A stretch of 64,000 nt of DNA from Histoplasma ohiense (GCA_017607445.1 JAEVHH010000003.1:1302001-1366000), one strand, 5' to 3'; shown: positions 45,309 to 56,943, counted from the stretch's first letter. Translations and numbers: made by a program. The notes: generated by a model from the letters alone, not told the origin.

Positions 45309-47348
45309 TCAGTCACGGAATCCTTTCCTGTGCAAGCGATCAAAAACCTTTTTTTCATGCCAAATAGTCCACAGTGTTATTGCGATCCCCGCAATCCCAG
45401 CGTAGAATGTAATTATGTAGGAGGTGCGATAGCATTTCAATCCCTCACTACAATCGAGTTCCCCATTGGGCAACGCCACGGAATGGGAGTCATATATGCG
45501 GCCGTACAGGAGGTTGAATATATTTCCCCATATTACTGGGGACATACACATCACTCCCCAGTTTTGAGATATGCCACCAACACCGAAGGTATGGGTGACA
45601 AGGGAAGGGAAAACGCCAAACAAGAAGCCGTAGGCGAGTCCAGTCAGTCCCGAGATGGCGACGAGGTGGTGTGGATCCGAAATCATGAACCCGGCAAGCT
45701 GTGCCAAGCAGAAAACAACCGCCGATGTGAATACGCACCAGAATCGCGACATATGGAAGTTTTTTACAAGGATATCGGAGCCAATGCCTAAAAGAAAACA
45801 ACAATTTTACGTTCGCACATGTCTTCTAGTATATGAAATAAAGGACCAGGTGTTGCTAAACATACCGCTCAAAAGGCGTCCCACGCAACTAAGTATCGAT
45901 AAGACAGATACATACATCATCTGTTGTTTTTGGATGAATTCGGAATCCGCACTATCGTCATAGTGCTTCCACAGCGCTTTCGCCTGAGGTTATCATTGTT
46001 GTTAAAAAACCTTCAAATTTGGCGGTGAGAAGGGTGCCTTACGTTGTTCCCAATATTGCTTTGTTACATTAGCTTCAATTTCCGTCCTTTCTGTGATACT
46101 AGGATGTTACTCACTTTATTGTCATCAATCCAATACCCGTAAACAACCCTAGAAGTACAAACAGCTGCCAAAACTCCACAGTGGGAATCATCGACCAGCC
46201 GCGAACATCTGCATATAGTGAGTCACGGCCAGGACTGACGGAGGCGTCTTCATCGCGAAACGAGTCCTCGGAGGTTCTTGGGGAAAGATGTCGACCAATT
46301 AAGGAGGACGTTTCAGGCTGATCTAACTTGGGTGCAGCGGGTTTCGAACAGCCCGCAGATCCCGATGCAGTGTCTTCAAGGGTTGTGGAATTTGAGGTTT
46401 CATGTGGCATACCTATTTCTGTAGAGTCTCTACAACGACTGCCCCGCGAGCCTGGAATGTGCAGCTGGCTTGAACTAGGGTGTAGATTTGTGTCCGAAGG
46501 GAGAGGAGTATATGGAGCAGAATGTGGTATGAGTCGGACAAAGATGGAGCACACGAACAGGATAGCTGGCGTGCAAATAGCCAATAACAATAGAAATTGA
46601 CCCGTGTTATCTGAGAAGGCGAATGCCGAGAGGGTTGAAAAGAAAAAGGCACTCAACCCAAAAGCAGCTAGTGGGAAGGATGTTGATGTACCGCGATGGT
46701 CCGGAAAGTTGGATGCAGCTATGGGGACAGTTAGCGATATCGAAATTGGTCAGTCCTTCCTCGACTAATAGCAATACCCGTTTTGATCGCCCCAGAAAAT
46801 CCACAGCTGCTTCCTACTCCTGTGAGAAGCATGAAGAAACACAGTGCCGGCACTCCGAACGACCCTTTGCCGGAAACATATGCTACCGAAAAGTCAATTA
46901 TGAACCATGTATAGTTTCCGAAATTATGGCGATAAAAAGAATACCTCGGTGCATTGGAAAATAGCCCGCCCCAAGAGCCAGTATCCCTAGCAGCATGCCG
47001 GGTCTTGGTCCCTTAGAATCGATGAGAAGGCCTACCGGAATTCCGCTGGCATACATTCCCAGATTTCCGGCAGCTCCCTGGAATACGTCAGCAAGGTGCA
47101 TTTCGTTATTGAGCCAGGTAATACATACAATCAAATTGCTGTCGGTAGATGACAACTTCAACCTCGCGGCAAACTGAGGAGCCCATGCCGAATATACGTA
47201 CTGCACACATGTCAGACATTCCACCATCATTCAATTTAATGAAATAGTTACTATATAGAATACATACATTGGTTCCACATGCTAAGGCAACACACGTTGC
47301 GCCTACTATTGACATCAACCGCTGCATTTGAATGGAGGAAGCCGGCAT
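45309..47348 (-). CDS. MFS transporter of the YMR155W/nodulin-like (monocarboxylate-type) group
   Basis: Eight exons: 47348..47268, 47200..47129, 47077..46945, 46882..46778, 46718..46115, 46058..46043, 45983..45866 and 45787..45309, giving 535 residues with every phase consistent. Exon 6 is only 16 bases. Twelve membrane segments are apparent: the first carries VGATCVALACGTNYVYSAWA, the loop after segment 2 has GLLIDSKGPRPGML (the MFS motif-A position), and segment 5 is FFMLLTGVGSCCGFSGA-like. A long acidic cytoplasmic loop lies in the middle, and the C-half has FGVGGISQNWGVMCMSPVIW and GNIFNLLYGRIYD. This is the fungal group of NFD4/nodulin-like MFS proteins (yeast YMR155W, related to Mch1). 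Its substrate is unknown. It is divergent from TMS1. Confidence 0.85.
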
Positions 47349-47956
47349 CGCTGATTTCAGGGGCGCAACTGCGCCACTAACGAAAGGTTTTCTGATAATG
47401 TATGATCACACATCAAATCCCCACGGAAGTGTATAATACTGGGCCGACAGGAGTGCAGTCCGATACTGGACGTTAGAGAATTGGGTATGTTGACAGAATT
47501 TATTAATATGAAACAGAGAGGACTAGTGTAGCACAGGTGAAGAAGCGTGGCAACCCTAGGTAAAATGAGGGAAGTATAATAACAACAGCACATACAAACT
47601 GTTAGCCTTTATAGCGTTTCTGAGATTTTGGCCACATTAAAGGATAAAAGGAGCCTGAACATCACACTCTGTGCTGGAGAATTTGAGAACAAAAATGATC
47701 CATTTAGCAATTCCTCCAGCTACAAATGGACCTGTGGTGAGATTATGTAATCCGGCGTATTGTGCCAGATGACGTTGAAAATTACTGTATTTGGATTAGT
47801 GGCGTCAAGCTTTAAGCCCCCCCAATTCTTACATCATCCAGCACTTTCTCAACCTTCCAAGGCCTCCACTCCAGCTCATCCACCACACTGATCCCAACAC
47901 AACGCAGATGCACTCCTGATATCGTCTCTTCATTATTATATATTGGCTCACTTAAT
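47349..47956. promoter_or_regulatory. Divergent promoter between the MFS gene and TMS1
   Basis: 608 bases between divergent start codons. AT-rich, no defined factor site recognised. Confidence 0.45.
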
Positions 47957-49588
47957 ATGGGCGCGCTTCTGTCGCTGCCTTTGATGGCAGTGCCCAGCGT
48001 CGGCACCGTGAGTCTGACCCGTTCCCTCCATCCACGTCCTGATCACTAACACCTTTGCCGCCGCTAGTTGATAACATTCTGCGCCTCTTGTTGCGGTGCG
48101 GCTACATGCTCAGCGATATGTAGTGCCTGTGGGAAATTCCAGAGCAGGTATATTTTTTTCCTTGCTTTTCACGGTTTAAACCTGCTAACCACTGAATAGC
48201 ATGGCCACGAGAATCGCCTACGCCGTCATACTCCTGTTTAATTCAATATTGTCCTGGATAATGTTGACACGATGGGCGCTAAGCAAACTTGAACATCTCA
48301 CATTTGACTTTTTGCCGATCAGTTGCGAGGGAGAAAAGTGCTATGGTTGGGTTGCGGTTCATCGGATCAACTTCGCTCTCGGGTTATTTCATGTCATTTT
48401 GGCTCTTCTCCTGCTCGGGGTCCGTTCTTCTAAGGACGGTAGGGCGGGCCTTCAGAATGGTTTCTGGGGCCCGAAAATCATCGCGTGGCTGCTTTTGGTG
48501 GTGATGTCATTTTTCATCCCCGAGGGGTTCTTTTTTGTTTGGGGGAGCTACATATCCTTCATCGGTGCCATTTTGTTCCTACTACTAGGTCTTATCCTGT
48601 TAGTCGATTTGGCCCATACCTGGGCTGAAATCTGCCTGCAGAAGATCGAAGAACTCGATTCTCAAATGTGGCGTGTCTTATTGATCGGTTCGACACTGGG
48701 CATGTATCTGGCGTCCATCGCCATGACTGTGATCATGTACATCTTCTTCGCCCATTCTGGATGTACCATGAACCAAGCTGCCATCACTGTGAGTTCGAGA
48801 GTTTATTTTTATTTTTATTTTTATATAACGATTGAACATGGTATACTAATATAAATTCCCAGACCAACCTTATCATCTTCCTAATCATTTCGGTGGTCTC
48901 GGTTCAGCCTGCAGTTCAGGCATCCAACCCTCGAGCAGGATTAGCACAAGCTGCAATGGTCACAGTCTATTGCACGTACCTGATGCTGTCTGCGGTGTCA
49001 ATGGAACCTGACGACCGTCAGTGCAATCCCCTGGTTCGCGCGCGCGGCACCCGAACAGCCTCGATCGTTATTGGTGCTATAGTTACAATGTTGACCATTG
49101 CGTATACCACTACCCGCGCTGCTACCCAGGGTATCGCTCTTGGCTCGAACGGAGCTCGTAACAACTACTCACGCCTTGGCCAAGATGAGATGGAGCACGG
49201 GCTTGTAACCCAGCAGCCTGGATTGAGCCGCAGAGAAATGCGTGCTGAGGCTCTCCGCGCCGCTGTTGAGAGTGGGAGCTTACCAGCAAGTGCTTTGGAC
49301 GAAAGTGATGATGAGTCAGACGATGATCGATCATATAGAGACGACGAGCGCCACTCCACTCAGTATAACTATTCCCTATTCCACGTCATCTTTTTCCTAG
49401 CCACCACTTGGGTGGCGACCTTGCTCACCCAAAATCTGGACCCCGAGGCAAAGGACAATTTGGCACCAGTTGGAAGGACATATTGGGCTTCTTGGGTGAA
49501 AATTATTAGTGCCCTAGTGTGCTATGCAATTTACCTGTGGACGCTGATTGCTCCCATTTTACTCCCTGATCGATTCGACACCACCTAA
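47957..49588 (+). CDS. TMS1: SERINC/TMS1 family membrane protein
   Basis: Four exons, 47957..48007, 48068..48147, 48200..48788 and 48863..49588, give 481 residues with correct phases (VGT-LITFCAS; FQS-S-MATRIAY; AAIT-TNLIIF). The N-terminus MGALLSLPLMAVPSVG and the cysteine-rich CASCCGAATCSAICSACGK are diagnostic of Tms1/SERINC. About ten or eleven membrane segments follow, with SCEGEKCYGWVAVHRINFAL, FWGPKIIAWLLLV, IPEGFFFVWGSYISFIGAIL, the CNPL region and the late YNYSLFHVIFFLATTWVATL. An acidic loop (DESDDESDDDRSY) precedes the last segments. The family resides in vacuolar/endosomal and plasma membranes. It has been linked to serine-derived lipid synthesis and lipid scrambling; the fungal role is not settled. 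Confidence 0.93.
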
Positions 49589-49911
49589 ACAGCGTGATAT
49601 ACCGTTGATGACACGATCTTTCGTTATTCTTGTTGGCGTTCCTCGCATTGGGGCTTGTTATTTTCAAATTTGGAATAGTATCGCTTATCCTAGCTAGTTT
49701 GCGTTCGTGAAGCCGTAGATATACCACTCTTTCTCAGCCTTGATCAAATACATTATTTTTACTGGTAGAACTGTTGCACGCTCGATATCCCATTGGGAGT
49801 TGTAAGTTTCACGGAAGGTGCTGATGACGTCAGCATGCACTGCGCCCAATTATGTGCCTGAACACCGCGTCTGCGCGAATGAACTTTGCAAACCACCAGC
49901 ATGGAAAGAAT
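49589..49911. other. Intergenic between TMS1 and PMS1
   Basis: 323 bases holding the TMS1 3' UTR and the PMS1 promoter. No further feature was seen. Confidence 0.55.
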
Positions 49912-52900
49912 ATGGCCACCATCAAGGCCATCGAAGCTCGTTCGGTATTTACTCATTATTCAAAGCCCTAGATCGGACTACGCGACGCTAACCGTCGAGT
50001 GATAGGTCCACCAAATCCAATCTGGCCAAGTTATAGTCGACCTATGCTCCGTCGTGAAGGAACTGGTGGAGAACAGCCTGGATGCGGAAGCAACATCTAT
50101 AGGTATTACGATATAGTTGAAGTTAGCAATTATCACAAATGAGTCTTACTGATTGCTTGTAATATTGTATAGATATCCGGTTCAAGAACAACGGGTTAGA
50201 CTTGATCGAGGTGCAAGATAATGGAAAGGGAATATCCCCAGACGATTACGAGACAGTTGGTATGGACGCACGGCGCACAAAGTCCAAAAATCCATTTACT
50301 ATGCTGCTTTGCTAAATAATTCTTATTTTTACAGCTTTGAAGCACTACACCTCTAAGCTGTCGAAATTCGATGATTTATCCTCCCTTCAAACCTTCGGTT
50401 TCCGGGGAGAAGCCTTGTCTTCCCTCTGTGCCCTTTCCAACTTCCACGTCATTACCGCCCAAGCACACGAAGTCCCTAAAGCGTCGCGGTTAGAATTTGA
50501 AATTTCCGGAAAGCTTAAAAGCACACATACAGTAGCAGGCCAAAAGGGAACCACTGCATCGGTCGAAAATCTTTTCAACAGACTTCCCGTACGACGACGG
50601 GAGCTCGAGAAGAATATCAAAAGAGAATATGGCAAGGCATTGGGCCTGCTGCATGCCTATGCATGCGTCAGTACCGGGGTTCGATTTAACGTCAAAAACC
50701 AAATGCCTAAGGGGAAGAGTGTCGTGGTTTTTGCTACCAAATCGAATACCTCGACGAACGAGAATATATCCAATATATATGGAGCTAAAACTCTCCTCAC
50801 CTTGACCCCTCTTGACCTCGAATTGGAATTTAAGCCTAGCGGAATGGGAAAACGTTTGAGTGGGGCTGGTACTAATGACCCGAATAAAATATTCGTTCAA
50901 GGCCATATCTCGAGACCTATTTTTGGGGAGGGAAGGCAGACTCCCGACCGCCAGATGTTTTTCGTCAATTCGCGCCCATGTGGTCTTCCGCAAATCGCAA
51001 AGGCATTTAATGAAGTTTATAAATCCTTTAACATCTCGCAGTCTCCATTCATCTTTGCTGACTTTAAAATGGATACGAATTCTTACGATGTTAATGTTTC
51101 CCCCGATAAACGTACTATTTTGCTCCATGACGCCAGCGCTCTCATAGAGTCATTGAAAGTGTCTTTAACTGAATTATTTGAGCGTCAAGATCAAACGGTC
51201 CCACAATCTCAAGTTTCTGGAAAGCAGTCCATGTTGCAGCATTCCTCGGGCACAAATATTCCTAAATTTATCTCAAAAAAATCTGTGGAATCAAGCGCGC
51301 CTCAACGTTCTGAGGAGATTGGGGAAGCTGATGGAAATAACGAGGAGGACGAGCAAAGGGGGATGAGAGCTTTCGTACAACGTTTTACTGGTCGTAATAC
51401 AAGCGCATACGACATCCCTGAAATCCCTGAAACCCAAGAGAACGCGGCGGTCGCGGACTCCCCCCAGTCCGCGGGAGAATGTTCAATTGCGAAAGAAGGT
51501 GTTCCGCAACCCGTTACTACATCCCAAGGGGTTGAGAAAAATATATCTCCCCAATACCAATCTTGTGAAAATGAAAAGAACAGCTCGGCATCCACTTCCG
51601 CCCAACTTTTAGATGAACTCTCCGAAAATCGAGCTAACTCAGCCTTTACTCTTGCATCCTCCCTTCTAAGACAGCAACCGCTTCAGTCGGTACGGAGCAG
51701 TCCAGCGCAACATACACCCAATGTGATCCAGAACGCCTTCGACCGAATGCGACCCAGCAGACCACCCCCCGAGCTCGCTACTATTACAGTAGGAAACCGA
51801 ACGGTCACATCAACGATAGGCAGAGAACAAACCAAGCGGAAATTTGGAGCAACAAGCCTTGGAGGTTCATCCTCTCGTCCTAAGCGCCGAATTCATGTTT
51901 CAACTAGCAAAAGTAAACTCGGGCAAGGTCTACGATCGTATGCGGCACCAGGCACTCAAATGGATGATGGACTGGAAAGCATCAGCAGCAGTGGTGAACA
52001 AGGTCTCTTAGACGCTGAATCAGAATCCGGGTCCGATGATCATGATGAAGAACTGGATGAAATCCACTCTGGACAGGAAAATGAGCATGAATGTGACAAC
52101 AGTGGGAAACAAATTGGACGAGACGACATGGAAGTAGGGAAAACAACAGAACTACATGATGAACCCGAGGTATCCGATTCAGATGCAAGTTATGTGGACG
52201 AACAGGAGAAAAGGGTTAGAGAAGAAGCGAGAGTTGCAGAGCTGATACAAGCAGCGGAAGAAAAGGCGTCCATTCCCTCAGAAGATACTATACGAAGAGT
52301 CAACAAGATGTCTAAACGATCGGTTGGCGGAGCATCCACAGTCGATCTGGTAGGATCTATTAATGGGTCATTGGCCAGGATCAAGGCTCATGTTAGGTTG
52401 CTTCAGGAGGAACTACAGAACATCAAAAACACTAGTTCTACCATCAGCGAGGGAGAGATAACCCAGGAGCCTGGCGAGCCAGGGTCAGCAGAAACACGAC
52501 TATCTCTCTCTGTCTCAAAGGAGGACTTCGCTAGAATGCGCATCATCGGACAATTCAACCTGGGATTCATCATCGTAACACGACCACGGGGGAACCCAAA
52601 TGATCCGAGGGCCTTCCCAAGTCACAAAAATGACGAAGTATTTATAATCGACCAACACGCATCAGATGAAAAATACAACTTCGAGCGCCTCCAGGCCGAA
52701 ACTGTCGTGCAAAATCAACGACTAGTCAAGCCAAAAATCCTAACCCTCACGGCTGTTGAAGAGGAAATCATAATCGACAATCTGCCTACACTGGAAAAGA
52801 ACGGGTTTGTTGTGGAGGTCGACAGGAGTGGTGACGAGCCCATCGGGCGCCGATGTAAACTCACCAGTCTACCACTCAGTAAGGAAATGGTATTCGACAC

Positions 52901-53324
52901 ACAGGATCTTGAGGAGCTAATAGTTCTACTTGGTGAATCCCCGCAAACACAATCTGCATCATCACCATCGTCATCAGATTCCGTCCTTACCCCCACCACA
53001 CTTGGAAGTAAATATATTCCTCGTCCCAGTAAAGTTCGCAAGATGTTCGCGATGAGAGCCTGTCGGTCTAGCATTATGATTGGGAAGACGCTTACTAACA
53101 ATCAGATGGACCGTGTTGTGAGACATATGGGGATGATTGATAAGCCGTGGAATTGTCCTCATGGACGTCCGACAATGAGACATCTTATGAGTTTGGGGGA
53201 GTGGAGTGCGTGGGATGAATGGGAGGCTGCGACACAATTAGCATCGGAGGATGTGGGTGACGTGCGTCCAAGTACTGGGATAGCCGTTTGGAAGAGGTTC
53301 CTCTCCGACTTGGACGAGGATTAA
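49912..53324 (+). CDS. PMS1: DNA mismatch repair protein Pms1 (MutL homologue, MutL-alpha endonuclease subunit)
   Basis: Four exons, 49912..49944, 50006..50102, 50173..50259 and 50335..53324, give 1068 residues with matching phases. The GHKL ATPase motifs are intact: KELVENSLDAEAT (N-box), VQDNGKGI (G1), and GFRGEALSSL (G2-region). MutL-type DNDs continue through NVSPDKRTI. A long disordered acidic linker spans roughly residues 330-720. The C-terminal endonuclease domain has DQHASDEKYNFERLQ (DQHA-x2-E-x4-E), ACRSSIMIG and CPHGRPTMRHL, all metal-site elements of Pms1/Pms2-type nicking enzymes. With Mlh1 it forms MutL-alpha, which nicks the daughter strand during mismatch repair. The gene looks fully intact. 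A transposon sits only 230 bases past its stop. Confidence 0.96.
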
Positions 53325-53556
53325 AACGCGGATTTGTTGTGATTTATTAAGGACGTCCTATTTTTATTATCGTCATTTTGGATTTCTGCTATTCTATAAA
53401 ATAGATTTGTTTTGGGGAAAACTAGACAGGTTTTTGGACAAATGATATCCGATCATATTCTTAAGCATTTTTGTAGAATAAATGTACCGGGTGCAGTATC
53501 TCAAATAACTCAACCATTTCAAGGATTTCCAACAGAAAGGTCATTCGTACCCTCAT
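53325..53556. other. 3' flank of PMS1
   Basis: Short AT-rich spacer to the TA-flanked transposon. Confidence 0.5.
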
Positions 53557-53558
53557 TA

Positions 53559-53690
53559 TTGTGGCGGACGTAAAGCTTGCGAAAACAGAATTTTCTGCCA
53601 CCCCCTGAAAAATAATAGCAAAACACCGCAAAAATAACCAAAATATCCACGTATCTCTAGAATCATTCAAATATCATCCAATTCATCCAA
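53559..53690 (+). repeat. Left terminal inverted repeat
   Basis: Pairs with 56686..56817 in reverse complement. It begins TTGTGGCGGACG, passes through CCACCCCCTGAAAAATAATA and ends in ATCCAATTCATCCAA before the direct repeats begin. Confidence 0.88.
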
Positions 53691-53790
53691 ATACGCACCT
53701 TTATCATCAAATACGCACCTTTATCATCAAATACGCACCTTTATCATCAAATACGCACCTTTATCATCAAATACGCACCTTTATCATCAA
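53691..53790 (+). repeat. Left subterminal direct repeats, five 20-bp units
   Basis: Five consecutive identical units of ATACGCACCTTTATCATCAA, followed by a partial unit ATACGCCAAT that runs into the start codon of the left gene. Each unit keeps its CpG. Confidence 0.93.
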
Positions 53791-53800
53791 ATACGCCAAT

Positions 53801-55546
53801 ATGCCCCGCAACACCCACCATTCTACTGCCTTGCAAGCTTGTAAAGGGACTCCAACTACCCTTCACCTTCGTCTGCCCAAACCACCTGTTCCAGATGTTC
53901 TGGATAATGATGAGAATCCAACTGATGATGAGAAGGAGGATAAGAAGAAGGAGGAGAAGAAGACACAGTCAGAAGATTCTCAATTTCTACAAATATCTAT
54001 CTCTGAGTCTGAGATCTCATTCAGACTGTATGAATGAGTGATTATCAATGAAATAAAGAAGTCTATAAAGATCAAGTTACAGAATATCACAACAAATGAT
54101 ATGACTGTCAGCTTCTATCATATTCAATATACTGCAAAAAGAATAGCTGAAGAGTATGTTATGAAGCAGAACTGCAAGAAGATAGAAGTTGTAAATTGTA
54201 TAACAGTCATCTCATCAAACAAATATGAATCTTCAATCAAAATCACTCTTGAGAAGAAGATAGATTGAAGAGAGATTATCACTCTTCTGAAGAAGTTATA
54301 TAAGAAGAAGATGAGTGAATTTAGTATTGAGATTATCATCTCTTTTAATCTTTTTGATATCTCAACTCTATTCTCAAACATCTCTGTAATATACAGTTCT
54401 GCAGCTTTCATTGAAGTGTTGAATTCTCAATTAACAATTCAGACATTGACATCAAAAAGAGTATTAGATGTCAAAGAAGAAGTAATCTCATTATCTATCA
54501 AATCTCCTCTCTATCATTCTGTCAAATCTTCTCAAATTTATGAAATATTCAATGATGAAAAGCTGCTGTCTATGTGTATAAGATTCACAGCCACTAGTCA
54601 GCAGCTGAAGAAGATTTAAAATCAACAGTCAAATGAATATGATTCTTTGTAAATTGAGCATGAGATAACTGCTCACTGACATTGTCAAAAAATGAATTGT
54701 CATAACTTTGAGCAGAGCACTTGTTGAATAGCTTTTGATGATACTTATATTCAACTTCTGAGTAGTGAGATTGCCAGTTGAATAGATGATGTTGAACATG
54801 AACATACAACAGTTAAAAATCCCTCAAGAAAGATGACAAAAAGATTAATGAATAGAAAGAAGAAGAAGAAACAAAAAAGCAAATCTATATCTATTTCTAA
54901 TCCTTCTATACAGACATCTCAGATGTCAGCAGTTATATTTTCTCCCTCAACTTCTTCATCTAATATTGTGTCTTCAAGTGAGATAATCAATGTGATGATG
55001 ATGAAATATATAATGAAAGAAATGAAAGACATGAAAGAACTGAATTCAAATCTATCATTGAATTCAAATCTGTCATCAAATTCAAATCTGTCATCAAATT
55101 CAAATCTGTCATTGAATCTGAATCTGTCTTCTATTTCAAATCTGTCTTCTATTTCAAATCTGTCATTGAATTCAAATCTGCCATTGAATCTGAATCTGTC
55201 TTCTATTCAAAATAGTTCAATTTTTCAGTTTGGTGAATATACAGATCTGTTTATTGATGAGTTCTTCAATTGATTGATGACAGAGAAATCTCAAAGAGCA
55301 GAAGCTTTTTTAACTGCAAAGAGTATTATTCAGAATGAAGAATTTGAACTGAATCATATACAGATAATGACAAACAAGCAGATGATTCAGTTGAATATTG
55401 AAATGAATATATTTTTGATAATAAGAGATGAGTTAAAGAGTTCTATCTGACAGTCACAGTTGAAGAAGATTAAATTGTCTTTATCTACTGTTTGTAGTGA
55501 TGACAGCAGATCTCATACTGCTTCTGCTTCTGAATTTGAAACTTAG
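53801..55546 (+). pseudogene. Left gene of the transposon: unrecognised 582-codon frame, inactivated by stops
   Basis: It starts at ATGCCCCGC just inside the left repeats (MPRNTHHSTALQACKGTPTT), has an acidic/lysine-rich stretch (DDEKEDKKKEEKK), and stays in one frame to TAG 55544. It is interrupted only by about nine internal stops, mostly TGA at places where W or R would be expected. The middle contains HCQKMNCHNFEQSTC followed by a stop in a likely CW position, a possible cysteine-type zinc site. A basic RLMNRKKKKKQKSK stretch and a tandem array of NSNLS-type repeats follow (55041-55200). I know no named family for it. Position and a shared terminal start suggest an accessory transposition protein, perhaps binding the ends. 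Confidence 0.6.
55041..55200 (+). repeat. Tandem serine/asparagine/leucine-coding repeat
   Basis: About 24-27-base units variants of TCAAATCTGTCATTGAAT encode NSNLS-type repeats in the left transposon gene. Neighbouring units differ by one or two transitions. Confidence 0.7.
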
Positions 55547-55589
55547 ATATTATATATCATCATAATTGAATTGCAATCTGAATCTTTCT

Positions 55590-56615
55590 AGATTTTACAA
55601 TACTATTCTATATGAGCAGATCTGAAATATTCTCTTGCATCTTCTTCTTTTATGAAGTTCTCAACTGTATGATGCAAGAAGACTTCAAAATCTTCATCAA
55701 ACTGATTCTCTAACTGACATCTGTATCTTCTAATCCATTTTTTCAATGTGTGAAATGACTCCTCTATAGAATTATAATCAGAAGAATATGAAGATAAGAA
55801 TAAAAGTTCAATATCAGCTTCTCTGCAGAGATCTCACAGTGTCTGTGAATGATGAGAAGAACAATTATTCATCACTAAGTAGTGATAATCTCATTGATAT
55901 TTGAGCAGTATCTGAATATATACAAACTCATTGAACCTCTCTGTATTATAGAACCTCTGATATATATCATAATTAAAATATTCATTGATACTTATTGCAG
56001 ATAAGATTGATCATCTGTGAGATCATTTACAGAGTCTTCTAATACAACAAGAAAATCCTCTACTTGATCATTCATATCATCAATCTGCAGTACATTCATT
56101 CACAGCACTCTCATCTAAAAAGATAAGTTGATCAGATTGATACTGAGTAATTTGAATACATCATTCAGCTTGAAGTTCTTTGTTGCATTGACTGATCACA
56201 GATTCAATCTATATCAAATAGAACAGATTAGCAGATTCTATAAATGACAATTGCAATAATTAATCATCTTCTTCTATATCAAATTCAGTTTCTTCAACAA
56301 TCTAGATATTGATTGAGGATGAATATCAACATCAAATTCATTCTTCACAAAGCAGACAGCCTCATTGTGATATGCAGTTGAATATATCTCAAAAAAGTTC
56401 TTCAAATCTGATAAGATATCTGATGTGATCTTTGACTTTACATCTCATGTTGAATGAGAACTTCTAGCAGTTCCAAAGCAGTGAATATTTCATTGAATTT
56501 GATATACAGTGATCAGATGACACTCAATGGTCTGTGCAATCTGAGCAGGCATATAACCATCATTTAGAAGGCATACAATCTCATTGATGGTAAATTCACT
56601 GAGCTGAGGGGGCAT
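55590..56615 (-). pseudogene. Right gene of the transposon: Tc1/IS630-type DDE transposase, inactivated
   Basis: It starts at ATGCCCCCTCAG just inside the right repeats. The N-terminus is a helix-turn-helix of the homeodomain-like type (PPQLSEFTINEIVCLLNDGY, MPAQIAQTIECHLITVYQIQ), then NEFDVDIHPQSISRLLKKLN. After a change of frame near 56200 come the catalytic blocks: first acidic FLDESAV; second LVMNNCSSHHS, where the usual D of MDN is N; and third LLFLSSYSSDYNSIEESFH, with P-to-S changes and E kept. W-to-stop (TGA) changes are frequent. The order and spacing identify the DDE_3/IS630-Tc1 superfamily. The frame change may mark a small indel or a lost intron. Confidence 0.82.
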
Positions 56616-56622
56616 ATTGGCG

Positions 56623-56685
56623 TATTTGATGATAAAGGTGCGTATTTGATGATAAAGGTGCGTATTTGATGATAAAGGTGTGTAT
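56623..56685 (-). repeat. Right subterminal direct repeats, three 20-bp units
   Basis: Reverse complement of the left array: three units ending in the partial ATACGCCAAT before the right start codon. The outermost unit has ATACACACC, a CpG-to-CpA change. Confidence 0.9.
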
Positions 56686-56817
56686 TTGGATGAATTGGAT
56701 GATATTTGAATGATTCTAGAGATACATGGATATTTTGGTTATTTTTGCGGTGTTTTGCTATTATTTTTCAGGGGGTGGCAGAAAATTCTGTTTTCGCAAG
56801 CTTTACGTCCGCCACAA
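56686..56817 (-). repeat. Right terminal inverted repeat
   Basis: Reverse complement of 53559..53690, ending ...CGTCCGCCACAA before the flanking TA. Confidence 0.88.
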
Positions 56818-56943
56818 TACAGCTAGAAGAAATAAAATAAAAAAAAACAAAAAAAAAAAAAAAAAAAAAAAACAGGCAAAGCCTCCGTCCTAGAAATCCT
56901 GACAATAAAAATCACAAATACCTGTTCCCTCGTCACCAATAAC

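Larger units (their letters stand above)
53557..56819. mobile_element. Two-gene DNA transposon of the Tc1/IS630 type, with long inverted termini and subterminal repeats
   Basis: TA at 53557 and TA at 56818 flank the element. Inward from them, TTGTGGCGGACGTAAAGCTT and about 120 further bases are repeated in inverted orientation with almost no mismatch (one C/T near 53650 versus its partner, one CpG-to-CpA in the right direct repeats). Next come 20-bp direct repeats on both sides, and then an identical ATACGCCAATATGCCCC on each side that contains a start codon pointing inward. The left frame (53801, plus) and right frame (56615, minus) are convergent and fill the interior. The right one encodes a DDE transposase; the left is unrecognised. 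The interior is nearly CpG-free and rich in TGA stops, so this copy is dead. Its ends are well preserved, so insertion may be fairly recent or the ends are selectively spared. Confidence 0.9.

Noticed and set aside
53691..53800. CRISPR-like direct repeats
   Set aside because: Units are identical and contiguous, without spacers, in a eukaryotic transposon; they are subterminal repeats.
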